A stretch of DNA of 64,000 nt from Rhyzopertha dominica (taxonomy: Eukaryota > Arthropoda > Insecta > Coleoptera > Bostrichidae), in contig QCXZ01000001.1 of NCBI GenBank assembly GCA_025024175.1, forward strand, positions 39,178,942 through 39,242,941, given 5' to 3'. A model generated the notes under the pieces. That model made no database searches and had not been told where the DNA came from. It saw nothing but the letters and a program-made list of their open reading frames with translations. Below are positions 34,201 through 44,699 of this stretch, in pieces (position 1 is the stretch's first letter; every line of letters starts with the position of its first letter). The position numbers and the translations under genes are program-made.

Positions 34201-36825
34201 GCCATTTTTGCGTATAAAATAAACCTCACAGCAGAAGATTACAGTTTAGCAAATTTAATCACCTTTCTTTTTCCTTTGGTACATTAATAAATTCCTTACT
34301 AAAAAATTTTAACGTGTTTTTGCACCATTTTCAAGTTTCTCTGTCATTATATTGAGTACAAAGCGATATTTTTAAATACTAGTAGTATTATCTAACACTC
34401 AGCACACTCGAATAACCGACAGAATTTATTTTAGCCTACTACAGGTGAAAACTACAAAAAGCTGCGGAAACAAATCAACAAATGCGTCACCAGAGTTGCC
34501 AGATTTGTCGCCAATTAGCAACTTGACGTCGTTAGGTACTGATATACGTTTGTTAATTTCTTTAACAGTTGTTAGTTATTTATAAATGTAATATCACGAC
34601 TCATGGTATGTAGGCAGAGCAAGACTTTTTTGAAATCCAGGCTTTAAATATCTTTTGCCTCAACCCGTTTGAAATTCATTAAAAATCGCTCAAATTACCT
34701 TCAAAACACTATGCTTTAGTTGCTAATTAGAAATCCTAACCAGAAACTGCAGCGGGCGACCACTGCCACAATTTTGTCATGAACAACTGTCCAAGTATAT
34801 GTATATTTTATGATGAGTCGCCCAGTCTGGCAACTACCTGTTACAAATAATCGAACCTATCATGCAAGAAATGGGCGCCGCTGCCGAGCGTTCAAATCGA
34901 CCGATATTTTCTAGTTTGGTAATTATTTATTTCTGAGCTAACAGCTACTAAAAGTAAGCGAAAAAAGGTTTTTTCTCGTAAGGTGTAACGTAGATTACAT
35001 TTTTAACAGTTTTGGAAAATTGAAAAACCACGAATACAGAGGTAACAGAAACATAAATTTTAAAATTTTGATTGTCAGCCTCTACCACATTTTTTCACAA
35101 ACTTAGATCACCATCTGTTGTGTACAATCAATCATAGAAACCAGTCACGACAGTAACAAAAAAAAACGAGTTGTAACAAAAAGTTTGTCTAAAATATATC
35201 ACATTAATACAGGAAATATCAATTATTCACGTATCATAATCACGACTAAACTCGACTATCAAGCAGACAAAAACGCTAACATAATCACGACTAAACTCGA
35301 CTATCAAAAAGACAAACCCGTTAACATTTGGTAATTACGGTACACTGTTTTAGAACTAATCTAAATAATAGCATTAGAAATCCAACCATTAATAGGTATA
35401 TGTAATTTTGGTCTCGAATTTTGGTGCACATATCGCAAAAGTTGGACCCTGTATCCTAATAAATCAAAAATATCTCAATCTGTAACCTGTAACGAATCTT
35501 GTCGAACAAATCTGTTACCAAAACGAAGTGTACTTGTGTTCTGTTAGCTAAGCTAACAAATAAATTGATAAACTGACCTAAGCTTGCTACACATAGGTAC
35601 GGTATTTAAAAGTATACTAGTTCTGCCAACTTCCTTCCAGAAGTATCAGAATCTATTAAAAATTACAATTTGCCTAGACCGGAAGTTGAAAAATATTATA
35701 AATATCAGTATGCTTGTAAAGGTAATGTAAATAATTAACACCAGAATACAGGAAGTCATATTCCGATTCCACAAATATCGCTCGCATCACAAAATGTCAG
35801 TGTAACTTTAGATGTCTGTGCATGTTCATTCTAACTTTATCCCACGCGTCTGGTGCATTACTAGTTAAAGTAGCTTTTACAACCTTCACAACGCGTGTTG
35901 CCAGACAAAACATATTTCACAAACAAAGTCTGTCTTTTTGCGTCTGTGAGTAAATTGAACTCACGCCCATCAGAATATTATGCAGGTAACCAGTGAGACA
36001 GACTACAAGGAAACAGTGTGGGAAGAAGCTTTACAAGCAATGACGTCGACTTAGGATGTTGCAGGAAGGTGTTGGCGGTTATTAATGGCTTTCAGTTTTA
36101 TGATTCCGTCTGTTCCGTACATGGACGGTGGTTTTTGAAACAAAGAAGCAAACATTCCTCCATTTTTGGCAATCTTAAACTAGTCGGGTTTAAGATTATT
36201 CCATTATATAGCATATTTTGTACAATATAAATATTTATTTTGCGACATCATTTCCACAGTTTTTTCATTAGATTGTATATTTATTACCTTTTTGCGATTT
36301 CCCATAAATCTGTTTGTAAAGCTTCTAACAAGATATAATCTCTTATTTTTATTATGTCGATTGTGGATTAAATACCAACCATTCAGTTTATCGCCATAAG
36401 TATAAAATTACCGTATAATAACGATGCTTATCGTAATTTAACAATTACGACTGCTGCACGACTGCACAAATCCAACGAACAATGTCAATAATCTGTCATT
36501 TAACCAATTTCCTTACATTACCGGAGTAAGGCGTTGGGTTCTATCGTGTTTGTGAGACAATTGATATTGGTATAAAATAATAATATAAAAATTGCTATAT
36601 TAGTAATAAAAATGGGGTGGCACTGACAAGCTCTATTGTTAAGGTGCATGACTAACCTGCCGGCTTGTGTGAATTCCCTTCCAAGCTAGAGAATTTATTA
36701 ATTGACGCCTACTTCGTAACAATACTGTGTTGACCTGACTTAGTCTGAGTTCCTAGAATCACCAGCAACACAACTAATTATTTAAAAATATCGGCGTTTT
36801 ATTTTGCAAACAAAGATTAAATCCT
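31280..36825. other. long noncoding stretch with small repeats
   Basis: No gene recognised. Small items: a 12-bp exact inverted repeat agtttcataagg/ccttatgaaact at 33485-33496 and 33574-33585; a 45-bp tandem duplication at 35236-35325; N bases at 31334, 31339 and 31384. The plus frame at 36018-36230 has no motif. Confidence 0.55.
35236..35325. repeat. 45-bp tandem duplication
   Basis: Two adjacent units (35236-35280 and 35281-35325) both starting ataatcacgactaaactcga, with a few differences near the 3' end. Confidence 0.9.
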
Positions 36826-36831
36826 AAAATT

Positions 36832-37034
36832 CATGTCTATGCTGTGCTGTCTGCACCGCAACCAACTTCAGATAGATCTATTTCGCTACTATATACCAAC
36901 CTTTGGTATATAGGCAAAACTAACTCTATGCCGTGCTGTCTGCACTAGACCTAAACTGCACTGATGAGCTATAATGATAGCGAAATAGGTCTATCTGCAG
37001 TTGGTTGCGGTGCAGACAACACAGCATAGACATG
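36832..37034. repeat. 203-bp foldback with 57-bp arms
   Basis: Left arm 36832-36888 begins catgtctatgctgtgctgtc. Right arm 36978-37034 ends acagcatagacatg. The arms pair with few mismatches. The loop contains another direct copy of the arm's core (tatgccgtgctgtctgcac, about 36926-36945). It also holds a smaller palindrome of its own, tataccaacctttggtata at about 36892-36910. Confidence 0.9.
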
Positions 37035-37124
37035 CATTTTAATGTATGTCGGTTCTTGCACGCTCGCAGAAAGTGCCGTGGGGGCCTGCTGTCAAATTGA
37101 AGTATGCAGGAGATACCAATTTGT

Positions 37125-37265
37125 CCGGCTACAGGTCACTTCCTTTAGGAAGTAGTACCCGTTAAGGCAGCTAGGTGGCTTTGTCATCATGTCAGTGTAA
37201 TGCTGACAAATGGCATTGCCATCTAAATTTTACTTCCACATCCAACGGATGGGAAGTATTGTATC
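37125..37265. repeat. dispersed repeat fragment (copy 1)
   Basis: gtcacttcctttaggaagtagtaccc followed by cagctaggtggctttgtcatcatgtcagtgtaatgctgaca also occurs at 44586-44690. The end of this segment, ttccacatccaacggatggga (about 37231-37251), recurs inverted at 55340-55375. The source element is not identified. Confidence 0.8.
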
Positions 37266-37619
37266 GCGAAAAAAATTTTCAAAATTTTTTATTTGCTCAT
37301 TCGCTTTAAATTGGTCAAAACAAAATTTGAGCAAAAAAAATTGCTCATTACGCACTGTGTACTTGATTAGTAAATTCGCTATTACATACAGTGTTACGTA
37401 ATGACTAGCACGTAATTTTTTTATTACGTTACAGTTTCAAATTCAGTATTGCATTCATGGGATGTTATCCCATGTCACTTAATTGTTAGAAATGTCGCAA
37501 GAAATAGTTAATGTTTGTACAACATTATCATGAAAGCGCAGACTTTTAGTTGATGTTTTAGATCATATCTACGGATAACTCCACTTAAAAGGATAACGAA
37601 CTTTGCCATCTGTTACGCT

Positions 37620-38240
37620 GGCCCTCTTTTAGAAAGAGGGCGATAGAGGTTTCAAATGACACCGGTAGATGGCAGCAACTTACAAGTGTAAGATTTTTAC
37701 ATTTTTTCATCGTCTTATTCAGAATGAAACACATCATGCAATAGGAGGACGTGACGTAGGAATCGTTCAAACAAAAATACCTACTTATGATTTTTATTTT
37801 GGTAACACAAAAAAACCTGTTAGTTTGAAACAAGAATTTTTAATACAAAGGAAAATCACAAAACAAAGTTTATCATACCATTTTCACTTGCAAATTTATC
37901 TATTATATGGGAAACATCTATCTTCATATCCCATGAACATGACGCGTCACTAGGCGAAGCTTTAGATTCAAATGCGTTCCGTCGAAACGTTTGTTAGTTT
38001 GTTACTCAATACTCATGTCGCCAGTACCCCCATCGTCTTGGGGGTTATCCCCAGTAACCCTCCCTTAAATACGCGCCTGTATGTTATATAAACTTTCAAT
38101 ATGATCTAAACAGTTACAACACGGATAAAGTTAGGTGCTCCATTTTTAAAATTGGGTACTGTTTCACAAGTGAGCTTATCATAGTTTGAGTTTTGCTAAA
38201 TTCGTAGTTTAATATTCAATTTGGCAAAATTTAAGGTCGC
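37620..38240. repeat. second copy of the hAT interior, with ~365 extra bases
   Basis: Shared with 27243-27530: gaaagagggc-atagag, gacaccggtagatggcagca, catcgtcttattca-aatgaaa, catgcaatagga, then cacggata-a-ttaggtgct, actgtttcacaagt, tagtttgagttttgctaaat and aatttaaggtcgct. Between catgcaatagga and cacggata this copy has about 365 bases absent from the other, including a minor open frame (37669-37953). No hAT termini were found here. Confidence 0.8.
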
Positions 38241-38261
38241 TTAGACCAGAAAAACGAATAA

Positions 38262-38510
38262 ATGTGCGGTGGCACATAGCTTCGCTTCGCCACGATCAAC
38301 TGAAATAACCGATTTGGATGTTTTCTATGGGGTCATCTAAAACCGTTGCTTACAAAAGACAACGTACCAATCTGCAAAGTTTGCGACAAAGAATCATTAA
38401 CGAATGCAGGAGGATTCAACGTAAAAGTGTTGCAGGGGTTCGAAAACCATCTGTACTACTGTATGGAAAGAGGTGGTGCACATTTCAAGAATATGTTTCT
38501 GCGGTTTAGT
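38262..38510 (+). pseudogene. C-terminal fragment of a mariner-like transposase
   Basis: Plus-strand pieces: PRSTEITDLDVF at about 38290-38325, corresponding to the PRSPDLTPLDFF motif that holds the third catalytic Asp; a WGHL-like block near 38329; TNLQSLRQRIINECRRIQ at 38365-38420; then, after a 1-nt shift, VLQGFENHLYYCMERGGAHF at 38425-38490. This is the tail of the same broad family as the transposase at 10.7-11.6 kb. No terminal repeat is identified with it. Confidence 0.75.
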
Positions 38511-38752
38511 TTACACTCGTTTTGTCTTTACAAATAAATATTTTTCTTTTTCGTGGATATTGGTTTTCTAAAACATTAAAAGAGAAATACCTTGTATCGG
38601 TAAATAGTAAAGTCAAAAAAGAAGTATTTTGGGAGATAATTTAGGTGTTACTTTTTTGTTTAATTTTTGGGATCTAACGAGAACAAATTTTTATTATAGC
38701 TCAAAAAATTACACTAAACTAAAATATACGATATATAGATCATTTCCAACTC

Positions 38753-38915
38753 TAAGGACTGGTTGCACAAACGTGAATCAAAGTTAATCCGGGTATAGTC
38801 CGCGGTCATTGCCTAGCAACGTCATAAATCCTGTGTTCTGATTGGTGTTGCTATAGCAATGACCGAGGTTTAAATCGGGATTAACTTTGATCCATGTTTG
38901 TGCAACGGGGCCTAA
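38753..38915. mobile_element. 157-bp PIF/Harbinger-type MITE with TAA duplication
   Basis: The element is 38756-38912. Target copies TAA at 38753-38755 and 38913-38915. The left end contains ggttgcacaaacgtgaatca and the complemented right end gttgcacaaacatggatcaa. Pairing continues through aaagttaatcc and cggtcattgc, giving about 55-bp arms. A 3-bp TAA duplication and GG-starting termini fit PIF/Harbinger. Confidence 0.85.
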
Positions 38916-38919
38916 GGAT

Positions 38920-41140
38920 GCTTAATAGCGATAAAGCTGTTTTACCAGCTTGATATGATCCTTTAAATGCACCACCCCGATGGTACTCAAGTATATGAAC
39001 GTATTTTATTCTAGTTCCGTTCTGTGAATACACGAAAGTGCTGTTTGATCATTGTGAGCGAAGTTAAGCTTTACCAATGCACACCAGAAAATAAACTCTT
39101 CCACTATTTTTAAATAGAGTAAGGCACTAACTAATGCTTTTAACTCTAAAATTGGGAAAGCATTCATGCACATAGATATATGGATATAAATGCATAGGCA
39201 AATACATAACATGGTATCGTCCCGATAATTAATTTGCTAGGTCTTGCAAGTTTACAACCTGAAAATCTTCCAGGGATATTTATCTAATTGCTTTGGAATA
39301 TCAGCGTGTTAGTGAAATTTTAATACTTTCAAGGAAGAATAAATTCAATAGTTATATTAGGGCCTGGCTTTTTTTAGTATTCACTTAAGTACTTTGCGTT
39401 TCTCGGTTAATGCCTGTGCAATTTCGAAAATTTTAATAAGTCGTACAATTCGTACAAAACACTAATCCAAAGTGTTTTAATCTCGAATTTAAGTTATTTT
39501 GAACTTCTGTTCTGTTTCTGTTTCTGTTCGTATTAAGTAAGGGAAACCATGCATTTTATTGAGATCGATTAGAAACTTTATACAACCTGCCTAATAGATA
39601 TAATGAAAAAGACTACAATGTGCAAAAGATTTTTGGTTTCAATAAAATGGTGCTTCGTGTCGCTATGTTTGATGCTGCTTTTATATAAAAGGCAGTATCT
39701 CACCGTTTCTGATTAGTGAAACTAACGTGCTTATCCCGAAGGGAGTTCGTTCCCTCTACAGATATCAAAGTAATAGATTGTGCTGTAATAGCTAGTGATA
39801 AACACGTCGTTAATAGCACTTTCCTCTAACCGCTTAATGTTTAACGGTGCATTAAAAAGATGCCTAAAGTTAAACATTTCTTGCGACAATGATATAAAAA
39901 CGCGCTGTACAAAAATGCCATCTTTTGGCAATATAAGCAGTATATGTTGTTAAATTTTATTATGTAATTTAGAAAACAATATATATTTTTTCCGTTTAAT
40001 ATGGACGCTTGAAAAAAGGTAAACAACGAAACAACTAAGCGAACTACGTAGGCGTAAGCAGGTATATGTAACTAGATCCGGAGATGCCATTATCAAATCG
40101 TTTTCTTTAAAGGTTAAAAAATTTACAAAATTATGTTGTGTGTTTTATAGACAAAATGTAGTGAACGCTTAATTTCAATGATCACTTAATACAGTTCAGT
40201 TAATTAACTCAATCTGAAACAGATATGTTTTACTGTTTTTGTCCATTTTACAATAGTTTCTACTCCAAACTAAAATAACGCTGGTATATGCGATATCCCA
40301 AGAGAAAACTTTTATTTGGCTAATATATCCATCCAAAATTAACTTTTGCTACCATTCATTAAACGGGACTGATTTTATAACACATAGCCCGACAAATAGG
40401 CGACTAAAGTACCATGTTTCACGCTTTATTGCAACACTTTATTCTATTTTCTGATCTGCAAGCCGCCAATAATGAGTCATTCCAGAAAACGAATGATATT
40501 TAAATCTCTAGAATCTGAGCTACAACTAATTATACCTAATTCATAAGTGAACCGAACCACTGAAATTAAAATTTTAGGAATTTAGGAAACGCTTCCAGCC
40601 GACACTAGCCAGATATAGTAAGTGTTGCCTCACAACTATACAATTCGAAAAACCAATACCGCATCCTAGTTGAACATTCTACATGTTGCGGTCAGTTATA
40701 ATTACAGCCCATATAATTTTCACGATAACATGTGGTTGGACCTCTTCCCTCTAACCTTGTAATGCGATTATATATTGTAACCCATCTGACTTGCGATAAC
40801 GGCAACCATTGCGCCATCCTCTCGTTATTGCACGATTCTGTAAACTACAACATAAATAAATGCAAGAGGCGCGGACTATACCGTAATGATCGGCTGGTCT
40901 CAAAGGCCTTTCACTGTCTATCGTCTTTGAAAAATACACAACTCCTGATTGAATTGGAGCGGTGTGAAAAGAGAAGGCAATGACCTATTTAGTAAATTCT
41001 AACTTGCAGTAATATAACTGTAACCACACCATCCCTTAATGACAATAAAAGGCAATGAAAGAAAGGAAAGGCGCACGATGGTTTCGAACAGTGTGGAATT
41101 AGACGAAAATAAATATTGAAACTAAATACATTACTATATA
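38920..41140. other. noncoding stretch, no gene seen
   Basis: A (tttctg)n-like run at about 39505-39530. The frames at 39006-39212, 39731-40026 and 40732-40983 show no domain, splice sites or relatives that I recognise. Confidence 0.5.
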
Positions 41141-41144
41141 TATG

Positions 41145-41288
41145 CAATGTGTTTCAAAAAGATGGTGCCAAACTTGGGAGGGTTATAGGGGATACAGTCG
41201 AAAACAAGCCGTCTAGACCCTGTTTGTCCACATCAAACTACTTCGATATTTAGTTAATTGTTATTAAAGGTAACACAAAAATGATATG
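41145..41288. repeat. left part of a DNA-transposon-like repeat interrupted by a MITE
   Basis: tgtttcaaaaagatggtgcc near 41151 resembles, in inverse orientation, ggttccatcttcttgaaaca at about 46121-46148. After the MITE the sequence resumes with aatggttcgaaacagaagcccc (about 41680-41701), so the MITE probably landed inside this repeat. Confidence 0.4.
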
Positions 41289-41669
41289 CAGGGTTTCTAT
41301 AAATCCAGAGCGCTTATGGAAATTATCGATTAAATCATTTTGCCGCTACTCAGGAAAGTGAACACAACCACTGCTATGACGTATACTTGTCATCTGTCGA
41401 TTGTTGAATTATTTGATATATTTTAATAAGAGAAAACGCCTGGAAGTGTGTATTTTCAACATATTCTGTAGTGTTTTGTGCGAACTTTAAGGTTGCAGAA
41501 ATCTCACTTTTCGGAGCTGCAGGGTTACAAGGTTTCGTATAGGGCTTCTGTAAACAACTCATGCAACGCGGGCGGCGTGCTTATTCAGCTTATTGTAGCT
41601 TGGCAGCCGCCACAAAGAATTCAGAAATCAACGCCGCCCGCGTTGCATGAATCATTTATAGAAAACCTG
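41289..41669. mobile_element. MITE with CAGGGTTTCTATAAAT ends, copy 2
   Basis: Same family as 26221-26735, with matching termini (right end tcatttatagaaaacctg has one mismatch). It lacks the ATA microsatellite and has a different middle (about 41480-41590). The subterminal gcaacgcgggcggcgt near 41562 pairs with acgccgcccgcgttgc near 41630, giving longer inverted arms here than in copy 1. Confidence 0.85.
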
Positions 41670-42726
41670 TATTTATAACAATGGTTCGAAACAGAAGCCC
41701 CTAACTCCCCCCCCACAACTTATTTTTTACCAACAATGTGTGTAAAAAAATTCAGTTGCTAAAAAGTTATTATATTATTAGAAGATATAAATATTAAAAA
41801 ACATATTTAAATATTTCTGTGTTTGATGTTGACTTTGTTCGGCTGCATTATTCTTTCTGTTTGTATGAACTGCTTTCTGGGAGGCTATTCTGGACTTCCT
41901 AGGAAACGACAGTTACTAGGAGACAAATAATATTTCGCTTTCTCTTACAATTTTCCTGTGGTAAAATTTGATATTCTTGACTTAGGAAGAACACCCAAGT
42001 CGCATAGGAAATTAGTAGACAACGTTGCCAATGTCAATCAAACGCTTCATGCCTGCTGTTGATTGTCATTAACCAATCAGAGTGATTATAGTAGGGCGCG
42101 GGGTAGTATCAGTTTGAGTGATAGATTGAATTGCACTAATTTGCTTGTATTCTTATTTTTAAGCACCAGTCCAAATTATGTTTTCATAAATTTAGGATAG
42201 TTCAGACATGAATATCATAATATATCTCCTGCAACTTATAAATGATGTATAGATGTTCTCCTACAAGCAATTAAAGGCCTATCAAAAAGGATTGTGGAAA
42301 CGTCTCCCACTTATTAAAAATTTGCAAAAAGTATGACGCCTTTTAATTGCCCTACTTGACTCGCCGAGGACTGGCTCTTGATCAGTAACGGATACAAGGG
42401 GGGGGCTTGAGCCCCTTAGCTTCCTCTGGATTCACCCTGACAAATCTCAAACTTAATATTATCTTACTTTCTCCGAACAACAACATTACAATCTTTATCA
42501 CCTATCTTTACTTGATCCACTAGTAGATATAGTATTTTTCAACTTTATATTTCTATAAGAAAGCGTGAAGTTTTTAAACCGCGCGCCACAGACACATAGC
42601 GCGCGCGCCATGTCCTCTGTAGCGCGTGCTCATGCTCATGCTGTCGTGTCGTGTCAACCGTAAATAGTTATTTACTCATTGCGAATGCGGTGTTCTTTTG
42701 TTTGTTTTTGTAAAATTTGGATTAAA

Positions 42727-42872
42727 ATGACATCTAAACGTAAACAAGGAGATCTTGGTTCATTTGTTTTACTGAAAAAAAAGAAAGAAGAGGACGAGTC
42801 GAGCGAAAATGAACCAATATCACCTAGAAACAATGTCAGCGACTTATCATCGGCGACTCAAAGTTATTTCGG
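42727..42872 (+). pseudogene. residual first coding exon of a hAT transposase
   Basis: From the ATG at 42727 the frame reads MTSKRKQGDLGSFVLLKKKK, then an acidic Glu/Ser stretch and a Ser/Thr-rich end SSATQSYFG. It meets a splice-donor-like ttcg|gtagat at about 42870. An SKRKQ...L..F..KKK start is typical of hAT/ZMYM-like transposases in insects. No downstream exon with the transposase core was found before the right terminus, so this is a deletion derivative. The open frame upstream to 42679 adds residues of no clear meaning. Confidence 0.55.
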
Positions 42873-43621
42873 TAGATACATTCTTCTTATTTTGTATGTA
42901 CATAGTTATGTAACTTCGTAAAAACTTAATTATTCGATTTTGTTATTTTTATTCGGTTGAGTTCGTTAATTTTTCAATCGGTGTTGTATTGAGTGTATCT
43001 ATGATCTCTGCCTGTCCTACAAGGGACAGCGTGAGGTAATTAATATTCAATTACCATTTAAACCAATCATCGGTATATTCGGTTTAAACTTCTTTAAACT
43101 AGATTTCTAGGCACGCCCCCTCACCTCCGCGAATGTCATACTTTTATAGCTACTTACGGCGTTATTTGCCTAAAATCGGCCAATAATCAGAAGGAGTTGC
43201 AATACGCAATGCAATAATGAGAAAAAGTAACAAAAAGTACATATCAAAATTGCCATGATAAAGCCTGCCCATAATGGACAAGTTGCTTGATTTTTAAATT
43301 TCACCATTTAGCTGCTGAAATAAACCTCCTAACAGTCAGGAAGTGTTTTGTGCAAAAGAACCCCGACAAAGGTGAAATAATTGCAATGTAAAATGTAAAC
43401 AATTTCACATGACTGAAAACGCTACAGGGGCGCCGACATCACGTTCCGTTTTCAAGTGCCAGCCGAGATCTGTCACTTTGACAGGCGTTCTCACATCTTG
43501 TATTGACTATTTCGATGTTATTTGGGTATTTTGCCGCAAATTAGTGTGTATAGTTTTTTCTTTCGTTTGATTGCTGGGCACAATTTTTTCCAGGTATTTT
43601 TCATTTTGGGCACACCGAAAC

Positions 43622-43800
43622 AAATTTGGATTGGATTCTTCTTTAATATAATAATTCTTGAAGTGTAATCCACTTAATTCTTTAATCGTAAAACGCTTGC
43701 GACTAACACTTCAAGAATTATTATATTAATGAAGGATTCATTAAATACTATTCCACTTTGAAAGTAAGGATTAGTTTTCAATTTTTAAATTTGGATTGGA
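43622..43800. repeat. 33-bp inverted repeat bracketed by a 14-bp direct repeat
   Basis: Arms 43633-43665 and 43707-43739 pair through taatataataattcttgaag, with mismatches only at the outer end. aaatttggattgga occurs at 43622-43635 and again at 43787-43800. Confidence 0.88.
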
Positions 43801-44585
43801 ACGCAAAACCACATACTTTTACATATCGTTAACCGCACACTATTTTTTTTGTATTTTCCGCTGTTAGAAGAATGTTCGGCAATCATATTAAACTACTAAC
43901 CCTCACAAAGCAATAACTCACGAAAACGTCGTACGTAGATGCATCAGACGATTCGCATGAGATGTCCAACGCGCGACAATCTAGAATGAAACGTGACGTC
44001 ACACGTCGTTTTTAGGGGACGTGATTAAATACAGTTTTCAATGTCAATTTAATTTGAAACGGTAATTTGTTTCTATAGCTGTATTCTTTTAGCACAGCTT
44101 ATGTATATAAAAAAAACATAAGTAATTTACGTCAAGCGCCCCCCTCCACCAAACCAAAATCCTGGATCCGCCACTGCTGGTGATTGTTAACAAATTTGAT
44201 ACAGTATTTGCAGGTATCTTACGCATGCAGGAAAAACGAAATGCGCATAAAGCAAACAAATGATAAACATAGACACAGTAATTTTTATAAGTATTTTCCT
44301 TTTACTATATGGTTAGTGGAGATTTATTTGCCCGTTCATTATTTCTACATTATAATATGCCAATTATTAATGATTAATATGAAATCTTTTTTAAATACTT
44401 TCGAAATCGAAATACATGCAAGTTTCCTTCAATGGTGTTAATTACATTTATAACAGCAGTCAATTGATCATAATCTAATTTAAGATTTGTACACCTACAA
44501 GGTTTTTATTTTATTAATTGAAAAGCAACAGTATAATAGCACAGAGGTTAAAATAATAAAACTCTAATATGAAATTAAAATGCAT

Positions 44586-44690
44586 GTCACTTCCTTTAGG
44601 AAGTAGTACCCATTATGACAGCTAGGTGGCTTTGTCATCATGTCAGTGTAATGCTGACAGATGGCATTATCGTCCAAATTCTTTCTAATA
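44586..44690. repeat. dispersed repeat fragment (copy 2)
   Basis: Shares about 100 bp with 37125-37235, including gtcacttcctttaggaagta and ggctttgtcatcatgtcagt, at roughly 90% identity by eye. Confidence 0.85.
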
Positions 44691-44699
44691 TACAATATT

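Larger units (their letters stand above)
42375..44184 (+). mobile_element. 1.8-kb non-autonomous hAT element
   Basis: The element is 42383-44176. Left end cagtaacggatacaagggg. Complemented right end cagtggcggatccaggattt. The 8-bp flanks CTCTTGAT (42375-42382) and CTGGTGAT (44177-44184) match at 6 of 8 positions, fitting an aged hAT duplication. It keeps a short first exon (below) but no catalytic domain or dimerisation domain. It contains a 33-bp inverted repeat bracketed by a direct repeat (43622-43800). Confidence 0.82.

Noticed and set aside
40732..40983. 83-codon plus ORF
   Set aside because: No recognisable domain; overlaps a similar-sized minus frame; likely chance.
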